Shown here: one piece after another, positions 34,200 to 45,897 of the stretch
Numbering within the stretch: the stretch's first letter is position 1
Layout: each line of letters opens with the position of its first letter
Assembly (NCBI GenBank): GCA_018873225.1
Contig: JAEILZ010000009.1
Coordinates: 487,501 to 551,500, forward strand
Source of the DNA: [Phialemoniopsis] sp. UDSM-2020
Lineage: Eukaryota > Ascomycota > Sordariomycetes > Thyridiales > Thyridiaceae
Length of the DNA stretch: 64,000 nucleotides
Direction: 5' to 3'
Position numbers and translations under genes: made by a program
The notes under the pieces: model-generated
The model's database searches: none
Told to the model about the DNA's origin: nothing
What the model saw: the letters and a program-made list of their open reading frames with translations, nothing else

Positions 34200-36888
34200 G
34201 ATGTTGAGGTCAAGACGAAGTAAATACCCTACAAAGTTGTGACAGGCAGACGGGGGCGGCTACTAGTGCTGTGCACCACTAGCACTCTGGAAGTGAGGGT
34301 TTGGGGGTGCGTTGAGGGCGTAGAGCGAGGTGCAGCTGTACCAGAAGCAGTAGTTCTGAGCAGATCTGTATATACGAGCTGCAAGTACGCAGGTCGTGAG
34401 GTGTGACGGAAAGTTATGTGTGAACAATTGAGTGTGAAGGCCGGAGGTGTGGAAAGTATGAGGGAAGGGGAGGAGAAGATATAGGAATTCTAGATGAAAG
34501 ACTTTGAGAATTGGAGAATCAAGCCACAAGTGGTTTACATATGGAACTGGAACGACATGCCAAACCCTGGTTCGCTCTGGCTGGCTCTCTGACTCCCTCC
34601 CTCTCTCTTGGTCTACTCGCTCATCTGTATGGGAACTTCTTTCGACTTACACGGCTGGTTAGGTCGGTAGTAGGCAGGTACCCACCCGCCGCTCTGCTCT
34701 TGTCTTGGGTGCTGGCGTGCCGTCTCTTCCCTCCCACTCGCTCATTTTTGGGTCCCTCGCTCTTCTCTCGCGGGCACACAGAGAGAAGGTAGCAGAGCCC
34801 ACAAGCCGGTAGTGTGGGTGGCAGGGTGGATGGATGGACAGACATGATGAGATGGGATGGGTGGACGAAAAGGTACCCAGGTGAGGTACGGGAATGGTAG
34901 TGAGTTAGTTCTTTGGATAATGTGTACATGACCGATGACACGACAAGAAGCCAGCGAGATAAAGGACATGGTACTTCAAAGTTTGGTGCGCTTCTTGGGT
35001 GCGGGGATGTCTTCAACGACTAGCTTCAGGTCAACCATTCTTTGGCTGGCCCCAAGTACCGAGCATCGAGGCATGTATCATGGCCATCGCCCATCTCATA
35101 CCACCACGTACCCGTCCTGTCCCTCTTTCTCTTTTTCTTTCTCGTCTTGTCGGTGCTTCTGCAGTCTGCATTGCCAATTCCTTAGCGTCTCTTTTCCGGG
35201 GGGTGGGGCCTTGAGATGGCGCTGGTCCAGAAAGTGTTGGCGGACTAAGAGCCAAGACCAGAGCTAAGGTAGGTACCTGTGGCTACCTCTGCTGCAGTGG
35301 AGAAGGACCCAACGTGAACCTCGAGTGACCATTCTTTTTTTGATCACCTCAACTCAGCAACACCTCGAAGAGCAAAGGGAAGGGGAAACACCATCCCAAG
35401 GCAAAATCCGTTCGTCCACCATCCACAATTGGCACACCACGGCACCCTCCCAGTAGAACCAGTAGACGGGCAGCCCAGAGGCGTGTGGCCTAGTGGCGAT
35501 GGCTTGCCAGTGCATTGGCCCGTGGCAGTGGATGGAATTGACTTTGGTCCCTTCGGCAGCCCCCTCTGGCTTGTGATTTTGCACCACAAAGAGCTTCCCC
35601 AAATCCGAATTACAGGTTCACAATGTACGAACCAGGCGTAGGTATCTATCTGGCCATCCAGTCATCATATCACCACCCACCTCCACAATCAGAGGAGGGT
35701 GTAGGTATTCGTCCATAACGCCCTAGGGCCAGCGGGGTAAGTAGTGCAGGCAAGTAGGCACTTCTGGTCTATCCCTACATGGACTCAGTACTGTCCAGAA
35801 AGAATGGGCAATCAGGGTACGTCAGCCACATTGCATCCAGTTCGCAATGAGATAAGTCATGGACATCTCACGTATTCAACAGCCCGTGGGACCTGCACAT
35901 GCTAAAGAAGGAGGAGCACCTCCCCATTCCCTCTCAGAGGTCTTGACTAAGGTGACCGAACCACCTGAGGTCAACAACACCACTGGCCGGATATGTTCCG
36001 TAGTAGTCTCGAGGAGGGGTGATCGCTGAGTGGGATGAGTGCAGAACGTCCCAAGCAAACATTAGCCCAGGTGGTAAAATACTCGCCCTATTCCGTCCTA
36101 CCTGCTCTCGAGCCCGGTACTTCGTAAAAGAGGATCTAGGAACGAGTGACTGGCAAAGAGGATCCTTGGTCTGGTCTGCTAGGTGTGTGGATGTGGTGAA
36201 GGGGCCACAGAACCTCAATAGGTACATGCACCCGTCGGATTGCTTTTCAACGGTCCATTTCGAGATTCCAATGGACTTTTCCACACCAGCACAGACAGTC
36301 TTCTTAGCAATGCTGGCCGCCTAGATGCGTAGTGCTGGTACTTTATTAGCTAGCTGGTCATTGAGATAACAAGCCCTCCAGTGGCGAGGCGCTTTGGACC
36401 GTCGACGACATCAGGGCCTAGCAGGACGAAAGCACCTCGAGCAAAACCAGCAGCCCATCAGCCCAGAGGGCACTTTGTCACCAGTAAAGAACGAGTAGGT
36501 ACAGCCAAAGGTGGCTGGAGATGCGGATCAGGGCTAGTCAAGGCACAAGAGAGCATCCTGAGACAGGCCAGCTAGCGCCAACGAGCAGAGGAAGCTTGAC
36601 CCGAGATGGTCTGGCGCCGCTATTTTTTGTCGATGCCAACAACTACCGCCCAAGTACCCTCCTCGACACCGGGCGCCCATCTTCTCGAGATCGACTCCCA
36701 GGCCGATACCTACAGGCCCGGCCGGTTCATGCCTAGGCCATACCAAGGGCCGATTACAGGCTGGCCAAAAGTGCCATTGTTATCTCTCGTGTCCTGAATC
36801 AGTGGCCTCTTCCCAGGGCTGTCATTGCGACATCGCCAACCCAAGATTCCAGGACCTTTGTGACCCCAGCACATCATTCCTGGACATT

Positions 36889-36900
36889 GTGTGTGTGTGT
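36889..36900. repeat. GT dinucleotide microsatellite
   Basis: Six GT units. Minor simple repeat in non-coding DNA. Confidence 0.7.
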
Positions 36901-39900
36901 CCTGCAGTGACAAGTGGCTGCAAAGTGCAGATTACCATCCCTCAAAACAACGGGAAATGGCGAACCCATCGCAGCACCTCATCGTTCTGCGTGCCGACAA
37001 CGCCTGCGTGGTCGTTGATTGTGCAGGGTGGCCGTCTGCAGCAGCGACTGCTTATAACGGAGCATCATAAGTGACAGGGACAGCGGCCAGGGCCAGGGCG
37101 TCCGGGGGAGCATGGGGCTGTTTTCCGGTACACCCACCTTTCCCGAGGATGAGGAATAACACCACCACTACCGCCATCCCCTCCTCCTTCACTTCTCAAC
37201 TACATTACCCCTCAAAGATGAGATATGAGACGAGATATGCCTAGCAGGGCGATTGAACCCCAGCTTTAGCGGAAATAATCACAACCTCGCAGGGCTGGAT
37301 GCCATGGCTACTGCTTTCCCAGACATTGACCGGTACATACCAACGGTAAATAGGCATGAGCCACCTAGCACTAACGATTCTCGGGGTGTTTCGATGCCTC
37401 GGGTCAGCGTTCCTGAGGAGGTGGTGTAGTGACTCTCTGTCCCAAATGAAATCTACGGGCTCATTCCACCTCAGTAATGCTTGTGAGCTGTGTACCTGTA
37501 GAACCATACTCTTTGTCCCAGCGAGAGGGTGGAGAATCCTGGTCTGAGACAGCACTAACTGCTCAAAGGGGGTGTCATCGTCTCGCGGCATTACTCCGTC
37601 CTTCGCTGTTTGCTCACCACAACTTGAGCGGACTTTTTTTGCTGCTTATTTTGATGACGGTGGCCTCTGTCTTCTTTTAGCGAATTCCTGTAGCGTAATG
37701 AGGCGTTTCGACGAAGCGGGTTAGAACACCACCAAGAACAATCTGGGTCGAGGGCCCTTGGACGAATCGTGATAACGATCTGTTCGGCATGCGATTAGTG
37801 CTCTCATCGTCAAACACCATGCAACACTCCCTCTCTTAGCAATTGTTCAAATCAGGCCAGTTCGGACCCGGGAGGTAGGTTTGCACATTCTCGAGCGGTC
37901 TGGCGTGTGCCGGGTATGGTCGATGAAATTAGTGATGTACGCTGGATTTCACAACTCCCTGGACGGAGATTCATCAGGGAAGCCAGGCGGTGAGAAGCAA
38001 GATGAAGCAGTAACAATCGTACTTGTACGTTAACAGATTGTGTGATGCGCCGGAAAAAATCTGGACCAATCATCAGAAGCTGGAAGAGGGTTGGTTCGTT
38101 TACCTTGTTGAAGCTCATCGTGGTGTCGATCATCTTGATGGCAGGGCTGCGATTGAGAATAGAGCCCGCCCCTGGTCGAGTCTTGCAGAAGACTAACAGC
38201 TGGTAGCTTCTGTGTACGCAGTAGTTGGACGGTTCATAGGTGACAGACCCTCCACAGAAATTCGGAGCCGATGCAATGCCAATTGCTTTTCCCATTGGCC
38301 TGCCTGTAACGGGAGTAGTCTTTGCTCAGTGACAATGAATCCCTACATGGGTAGACTCATCCGGCGCCCCGGAAGCTCGCCGATGCAGGTGAACAGAAGA
38401 AACGGTCCATTTCTCACCGACTTGAAGAAAAAAATAATGGTAATTGCAAATGCAAATGCCATCTGCAAGAAATTCCCGATCTGGCTCGTGGAGCAGTAGT
38501 TGACACCTTGAACCACTCTCTCTGAAAGCAGTGATAAGCCCGCCTGCCTTGCAGACCAGACATCGCAAGACACGACATCAAAGAATGATCAGATGCGCAA
38601 TTCGATCGCCGGTCATTCAGTGAATCTGAGATCAAAACACACTGTCAAATCACCAGGCCGAACTCCTCAAACCGCTCCTCCACTTTCTTGCATGAGCGAT
38701 AGAGGCCGGCTAGCTATCCCCAGACTAGTGAGCTAGAACGGATCGCCAACCACATCTTCTGATATCAACCATTACTCCTAGTTTGCAACGCTACCAACCA
38801 GTGCCGGCGGGGATCAGCAGACCTTTGGGTTGACCGGGAGAATGGCAGTTGCTCCATTAAACGCAAGGTATTGGTAACGGACAGACATAGAACTGGGTTG
38901 TCTTCTTTTGGGGCAGCAAACGTGCAAACCAGACTCGGTAGGCACGAACTCATCATCTCGATGAAAAGCCATGAAGCCATATGCCGGCCTAAGGCAGTGG
39001 CCTTTCGAGAGAGCAGCCCAGCTCATATTGTCACCAGGGATGTTGCTCCCGGAAACAAGAGATTGGCTGATGCAGAGCTCTGGAGGTGGCGCGGCGGCAT
39101 GGCTAACATGAGGATGCAGCATCTGATCTGAGTGTCCTCTTAGCTTCTGCATTGCCCCGCCCGGGTGCATTGCCCGTGTTACACAACACTGTCGCCACGA
39201 TGAGGAGAAAAAGAATGAGCGAGGAGGGGGGCTTGGGGGGATATGAATCCCTGGGTAGAATTAGCTCCTTGCTTGTCCTATTCCGCTCAAGAAACCTCAC
39301 GTCATGGTCAGTAATCGTGCATGCTTGGACAGCGTTCTGGCCCGAGGTCTCCAGAGGGCAACCCTCCCTGGTTATCCAGGTGAGGACGTGGGGAAAGTCG
39401 ATAGGTACCACAAAAGCACGATGTCTCATTACGGAGTACAGTAGCATTCGAGGATGTGTCGGGCGCACAGATGTTGAGGCTCTGGAGCAAGCATAACCCT
39501 TGCACTCGCTCGACAGTCAAGGGAATCAAGGTCCAGTGACGAGGTATTCTTGAGGGGCATTGATTGACCACGGAAAGCTCGCAACGAAAGCACTCTTCAC
39601 CAGGGACTCAATAACCCAAAAATTCTCCAATGAGGCACTTGACATATATGCAGACATCTGATCTGACATATCAAACCATCATCAACTACAGTATTCCAAG
39701 ACAATGCATAGGGTAGGTAGGCTGCATTCACTTGCAGTTAATTTTGTAGGGTTCTGAATATGACAAAAAGGAGAACATAGTGCAAGCACTTGCAATTGCG
39801 ATTGAAAACAAATCCGCATCTCAACAGTTGAGACTGCAAGACGAATGCCTACCAAAATCTGATGTGCACATGGCAACTGCCGGATCGCCAAGCTTGGCGA

Positions 39901-40265
39901 TCCGTGTTCTGATTGGACTTCCATGAAGAGGCCTTGCCCTTGCACCATGCTCCTGGTCGCCATGTTCAAGCCACCAACAGCATTCATCACTGCGTATAGA
40001 AATGAAACGGTAGCAGGCGCTGCGTGGATATCCAGTGAAACAGGACCGATTGCAGGGTACATGGTCCGACTAGTTCATCATAATAATAGATGTGAGGAGA
40101 GCCAGCCGAGTGGTTGAATTCCTGGCCAATCGAGGACGGAAAGAACACGAGCCGGCGCATCGACCAGCACAAAGTGTGTGGTCTAGACCTGATGCATGCT
40201 GTAATATTAGCTGGACAAGGGGTTTCGACCGCGCATACCTTAGAAGCCACGTACATTACATATGC

Positions 40266-40280
40266 GTATGTATGTATGTA
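40266..40280. repeat. GTAT tetranucleotide microsatellite
   Basis: GTATGTATGTATGTA run in the gene-free region. Confidence 0.7.
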
Positions 40281-42341
40281 CGTGTGTACCATCATGAGCC
40301 TTTGTTACCGAGATATGACCATGGGCATATGCAAAAAATGATTTTCGTCCTGTGTAAGGCGACAAAACGGGTTGGTGTCTGTGGCGTCTGCACTAGAAGA
40401 TGAGCAAGCAGAATCTGGACCGTCGTGCCGTGCGCCTCATCCCATCCACTGACTGCGTTGGCCATATTGACTCTTGCATTCCTGGATGTTCCGACCTATG
40501 ATGGTGGGCGGAGGCATGTCCGTGTCTTGGGCTGTGATTTATCGCAGACACTTGTTGCATGATGCAAGATGCACCTCGTCAATCACCATTTTGCCCGTTT
40601 AAGAGGCTGCCCAAGACCGGGCTCTGGGAATTTGAGAAGTGACAGGATGTGATGCGATTGATGATGGGGGATTGAAGTCCAAGACAGCAGCCCTGAGAAA
40701 CATGAAAAATCGGGGCTGTCTTTGGAGAGTGGGGCGCGTCTTTCCCTTTCAGGCATCTGTGCTTGACTTGAGTGGCTTCCTTCCCAGTCAAGAGCCGTAC
40801 TTTCCCCACTCTCTTTCACGACGGATTGAAGGGAAGGTACGAAGTACCTCTTGTACCCATCAACCCATTCTCTGGCATTTCAAGAGTGGAGGAAAACGGC
40901 AGCATTCCAGACGTCGGCTGGACAATTTACAAGACACAAACGGCGCAATCCTTCTCGTGAAACCCTTCGCAATGAAGGAGTGCCTGGGCTTGCATGGCAC
41001 GCGCGGCTCGTGTCTTCCTCCTGCATTTCTCGCATCAGGAACAGGTAATTTCGATACAGTACCCCTGAAACAGGTAAGCCAAAAGCCACAGTCCTTGAAA
41101 TGTCTCTTGATGCACATGGGAGTCGACCTTCAATCGGACAGATAGATAGGCAACTATGTCTTGATTTGCCCTCCCTCCTCACCTTTCTCAATTGTCTGTC
41201 TTACTATTGAATCGGACCCTCATCCGGGATGCTCAGGGACCGGATGGCGGGAAACCCAGACACTCGCCGAGTCAAGCGGCCGTTGATCGTCGCACTTGTC
41301 AGGCCGCCGTGGCGTGTCTCTCCCTTCTCTTCCAAATCTTTTCAGATCTTGAGATCTTCCTGCAGACGTTGAAACGCCTCAGGAAGACGCGGACCAGCAG
41401 GCGAGCAAACACGGGTCAAGGGTTCGGCCCCGAAGCAGATTGCGCTTCCGGCTATCTTACGAGACGGTCGTTCCATGACTCCCTCCCAGAAGCGCAGGTT
41501 ACACGCCTGGTCTTTGGCTTTGTTACATACGGTGACTCCGGCGAGTCTGGCAAACGCCGTCTTACAACCCTCCAAGATATCCCATCTATTATCAAATCTC
41601 GATGAGCCATCCGTCATCACTTTGGCGAAAGGTTTTCAGAGTGTAGTGCATTTCAACAAAATTTTCTCTTCACTGGCCTGGCTGAGAATAGCAACACTAC
41701 TAGCTGCCCAAACACAGGGCAGAGTAGAGCTGAATTCTCTCCAGTGGTGGTGGTCTAGTCGGCCTAGCCGTGCGTCCGTTGGCCTACTAAACTCGGATGA
41801 CAGCAGCCCAGTCCCAATTCCCCCGCAATGATCGCCGGAGGAAGCCGGCTTTCCCTCCTAACAGGACCCATCTTTGCGCTGCTATTGCTATTTCTATGAC
41901 CGAATGTGCTCCAAAAGGACCTCCCGAAGTGGTGGTGGTCAAGTAGCGTACCTCCGTTGTAGAAGTCCCAAGTGGGACGTTTCCTCTTGAGGTTCTCCAC
42001 CGACGACATCGTGCCTGAATCGAGCACCCTGCTGGCAATACAGCCAAGGGTCCCTGCCAAGGAAGAGCTCGCTCACGAGTAATTACCCTGGTTATTCCTA
42101 TTCTTATCATGAACACTTGTAAAAGGCCATTGAGATATCCATCTCTGATCCCAAGTCTCCATCTGGCTCAATGAGGCGCTTTGCCACTGTCCAGTTGCCC
42201 CCACAAGATCAAGCCCATGGCCAATCGTTGCCCCGTCAAAAAGGTACAGAACGAGGCGGCGCCACACTTTGTCTCAGTTGAATCATGTTCTAGTCCCGAA
42301 TCGAGTGGGCAGATAGATGTATTCACTGGTATCGTCATTAC

Positions 42342-44896
42342 CTACCAGTCTTGAAAGAACCAAGGCCGCCTGTTGTCCCCTCCAGACCGGTCATCAGTGT
42401 ACGCTGCTCCGGGTAGTTCGACTGGAATGGGAACGCCGCCTCTGAAGCTGTCGAGCATCGCGGGACCCTCTTTCGAATCCGGTGCTTGGGCCATCGACGA
42501 GTTGGACACCGTCGCGCGGACCAGGATTCCGCATTCCCAGTTTCGACAGTTCAGCTTTGGCTTCCCCGTTCCTTGCTCCTTCACTAGGCGGCCCCTGCCT
42601 GGTCGTTAGCGACGGTTCCTTCGCAATCTCCACATGCCCAGTCTTCCATTCCGCGGCTTTCCCCTGAGGAAGAAGCAGATACAGGCAGAGACAATGCCAT
42701 TGACCTCCAAGCATGTGTGGGACGGGAACTTACCATGCGCTTTCAGACATGTTGGCGCTGCCCACGTAGACCCACGAAGCCGCAGGCTTCGATTCTGGCC
42801 GGACAAAGAGCATCTTGTTATGCATCAAGAGTCCCTTCCTGACGTTTTCGACATCCCGTAGCACCTCGCGAGGGAAGGTCGGCGCGTTCCACCACTTGGA
42901 CTGAAAACAGATGGTACCCGCCGCCTAACGACCTTGTTTAGCCTGGGGCACGACTCGACGTCGAGATCGTGAGGACAGGGACTTCAAGTGACTTACACCT
43001 TTACCCCCACGGCTCTTCTCCACTGTACTAAGCGATGGGAAGTAGATCCGCAACCGGTCCTTGACAAGACTTGACTTGTCATCTGACGGTTTGCTATCCT
43101 TGCTCTTTCTTGACTTGTTCGTCCTGGACAGATACTCGGCCATGCCCGAATCGCCTAGGGAGCAGGCCGGTCAGAACATGGACTGAAGCGACGTGCGGGG
43201 GCTTCCAGCACCTACCTTGACAAGCGTTATACAGGGCCGTCAAGAGATCCATCTTGAGGGATCCAACTGAGGAGCACTGAGATCGAACCGGTCAGCCAAT
43301 CGCAACATTGTTCCTTGTGGCGATCCTCTGGAAACCCACAATGAAGTCGATCGATATGGGATCGCTTGTCTCCAGACCGAGAGCTTTGACCGTGCGGCCC
43401 AACCCACAATAGCCTTGGCTAGATATCAGAGCCTTGCCAACGCCTAATAGGAAGAGGCCGGAGACTCACCTGTCCGCTGCCAAGCGCCGTCGTAGTGCGA
43501 CCCCGCGCTGTATTCTGTGTCAGAGCGGCGGATCATATGCTGATCAGAGGTGGTCATGTCTTACATGGTATGGACGAAGCCATAACGTCCTGTTTCGGTG
43601 AAGTCGTAGTTGTGGAGGCTCTGGATCAGCTTCTCGTCCAATCCCTGAGCAGTGAGGAAGTAGGTTAGCTCCTCTCCAAAGGCTGTCAGATGACTGCTTT
43701 CTCGCTTGTCGGCATCCTCGATGCGCGGGAGATCGATCATGAAGACCATCTAGCAAGATAGGTCAGTGAGACTAGTCTGCGGGGAATTCAAGACATCAAG
43801 ATAGGTCCGGTCCTCACGTTCTCCATCACGCCTGTCTCACCCCAGTCGTAGGAAACAAGATTTCCAGTGGGCACGACGATGCGGAGGTAATTGGGATACT
43901 TCAAGAGCTGGAGCTTCGAGTGCATGCAAGTGCCGCCGTGCATGGGCGGAAAACAGAACCGGATTGAGGACGGGACATTTGCTCGCATCTCTGCTTTCTG
44001 TCATTGATGTTAGCCGGAGTGCCCGGGAGGGTTGAGCTGAACTGGATGGGCCATCACCAGAAGGGCCGCAATGTTCAGCTCGGTATAGCCAGGCTATCTA
44101 GTAGTCCAGGGCTGTGAAAGGGGCAGCCACGAACCTGTTTTTCATCAGTAGCGAAGGCCACCAAGACCAGCTTGGTCTTTCGCATGTTCAGCTTAGACAT
44201 AAGCCATTCTTCATCCCACTGGAAGGAGCTCAGCACTGCGAGCTCCAAGTCGTTGGCCTGTAGCACTTCCTCGATCTTGATGTCGTCCCCTGTTCGGGGA
44301 TAGCCATAGGCCCAGGTCTTCTTGACGATCCCCTGGGGATATGGAAGACGTCTATCCCCAGAGTTTACCGTTGATGGCAAAATTGAAGATCTTCCTTTTT
44401 GAGTTTCGGAGCCTTCCCGTTGGTCGTTTAGACGATGTGTCTCGGGAGCTTCTTTGGTCGGGCGTGCGGCCTGGACCTTGTTTGTTGTTTCGGGCACAGG
44501 AGGCCGGTGAACTTTATCGTGCAGCCGGTCCCCATACGGGGCCGGCCGCTTTGCAGGAGGCAGAGCTGCATCCGCGACTGGGGATTCTGTAGCCTTGCGC
44601 TTCTTCAAGCGGGCCAGCCGTTCCTCTTCCATGCGTTTCCTGTCAAGGCCCATCATCGAAGATGCCGGAGCCGCTGGAAGTACAGTAGGCTCCTGCTTCT
44701 CTTCGACTCGAACAGGTTCAATAGGTGGCGATGACGTGAGATCAACATAGCCTGTCGGCTCCTTGGCCTGTCCTTGACCGCCGGCAGCTGTGGCATCTGA
44801 ATCTTCGGCACCTCCCATGGAGAGCGCAATGGCTCGCCTCAGAGCTTCATCCTCGTCGTCCCCTCCATTCATCTCCAGAAACTGACTGGGATCCAT
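42342..44896 (-). CDS. tdp1: Tyrosyl-DNA phosphodiesterase 1 with N-terminal ubiquitin-interacting motif
   Basis: Removes trapped topoisomerase I and other adducts from DNA 3' ends in the nucleus. Nine minus-strand exons: 44896..44135, 43997..43818, 43749..43565, 43507..43470, 43413..43340, 43276..43216, 43154..42997, 42924..42734 and 42594..42342; 633 residues, all junctions in frame. Two HKD half-sites are intact: His280/Lys282 (CMHSKLQLLKYP) and His521/Lys523 (LLMHNKMLF), followed by WVYVGSANMSESAWG. The end reads KLNCRNWECG then RPWFFQDW. The N-terminus carries a UIM-like helix (DEDEALRRAIALSMGG, about residues 14-28) and a disordered linker before the phosphodiesterase domain. Two ACGCGT boxes lie 130-150 bases upstream. 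Many small internal exons (down to 38 bases) are unusual for this window. Confidence 0.95.
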
Positions 44897-45897
44897 CTCG
44901 CAACGCTCAAATTAGCGTCATCTGGGGTAGGTTTTAGGGGTCTTGCAAAAGGAATGTAGCAAGGAATAGCGATATGGTTCGCGACTAAGGTTGAGCTGGT
45001 GCACACTGGTCAAAGTGTAAATAGACGCGTTAAACGGGGCGGTAGACGCGTTGAGTGCTCAGCCTAGGCAGCTGTGAGTGCACTGACCAGGGGCTGGTTT
45101 TGGTGACGTCGATGCCCTGAGGGTCCCTGTAAGAGGTCGCTAAACCTTAAAATGCCGGCCAGCACTGGACGACTCCTTTTCCCCAACATGGTCTGTGCGA
45201 AATGCAAAGTGAATTTTTAGCTGTCATCCTCGCGGACCTTGGTGTTGCATTTTCTACAAATTATCACGACGATATCGCTTTCGACTCCCAGTCACTCGAA
45301 ACACCCAATGCTGCTCACTTGGGCATGCCAATCCCAGCAAACACCTGCTCGACGGCCTACGCGAGCTTGAATCGACCTAGATCACTAGTGCCCGATGGCC
45401 AGTGTCGCTCCATCATGTTCACATCGCCATATCAATCCTTTAATGTCTTTGACTGACAGCGCCAACCAATTTCTTGCCCAGCTCTCGGTCTCTGACGATG
45501 GATTTCAAGCCCCAGTAGCACTTACACAGGCATATATGTATGAATCAGAAACAGACATTATGCCTGCTCCACCACCGCTCCCATGTTACGGGAATGCCTG
45601 ACTAGTAGCGCCTTGCTCGGGTCGCCCTAAATCAATGACGTCCTAGAAGCTTTGAGTGATGAGTATGGCCATCCAGCCTAAATCTAATTATGAGTATGAA
45701 TCTACTAGATGTGTATGTGCATGATGCTTATGCGTGTCTTGCTCGTAGTTGACATGTCGATACCCCTTCACATATGAAAAGCTTTGGAAACTTCGTTTCC
45801 TTGAAGCAACCAACAATCCTGTAGTCTTCTCCAGAACGGAAGAATCATTCAGGCTTTGCATACCAGGACACGACTTGGAGAAACAAATCACTTCGAA
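44897..45897. other. Divergent promoter region of tdp1 and the flavoprotein gene
   Basis: No supported gene. Two ACGCGT elements (45025-45030, 45046-45051) near tdp1. The ORF at 45202-45456 has no recognisable product. Confidence 0.55.
45025..45051. promoter_or_regulatory. Pair of MluI cell-cycle boxes (ACGCGT) upstream of tdp1
   Basis: Perfect ACGCGT at 45025-45030 and 45046-45051, each inside the repeated word TAGACGCGTT, 21 bases apart (two helical turns) and 129-155 bases upstream of the tdp1 ATG. ACGCGT is the known site of MBF (Mbp1-Swi6 type) in fungi; binding here is inferred. Confidence 0.6.

Larger units (their letters stand above)
34200..42341. other. 8.1-kb gene-free region upstream of the WOPR regulator
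   Basis: I could not support any protein-coding gene, tRNA or transposon here. The longest ORFs (40639-41145 plus, 37852-38295 minus, 39682-40062 minus) have no recognisable motif, no exon-like partners and ordinary random composition. Short CT-rich and homopurine/pyrimidine stretches lie near 34560-34780 and 35110-35160. Simple repeats are at 36889-36900 (GT) and 40266-40280 (GTAT). Base composition looks like ordinary intergenic DNA, not RIP-mutated AT-rich DNA. Most likely the extended promoter and long leader of the WOPR gene on its left, plus the TDP1 3' side and possible non-coding transcripts. Confidence 0.6.

Noticed and set aside
34977..34985. TCAAAGTTT, one mismatch from the Wor1-type site TTAAAGTTT, upstream of the WOPR gene
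   Set aside because: A single near-match in 8 kb is expected by chance.
40639..41145. 168-codon ORF in the gene-free region
   Set aside because: No domain, membrane segment or homologous-looking block; composition random; no splice partners.
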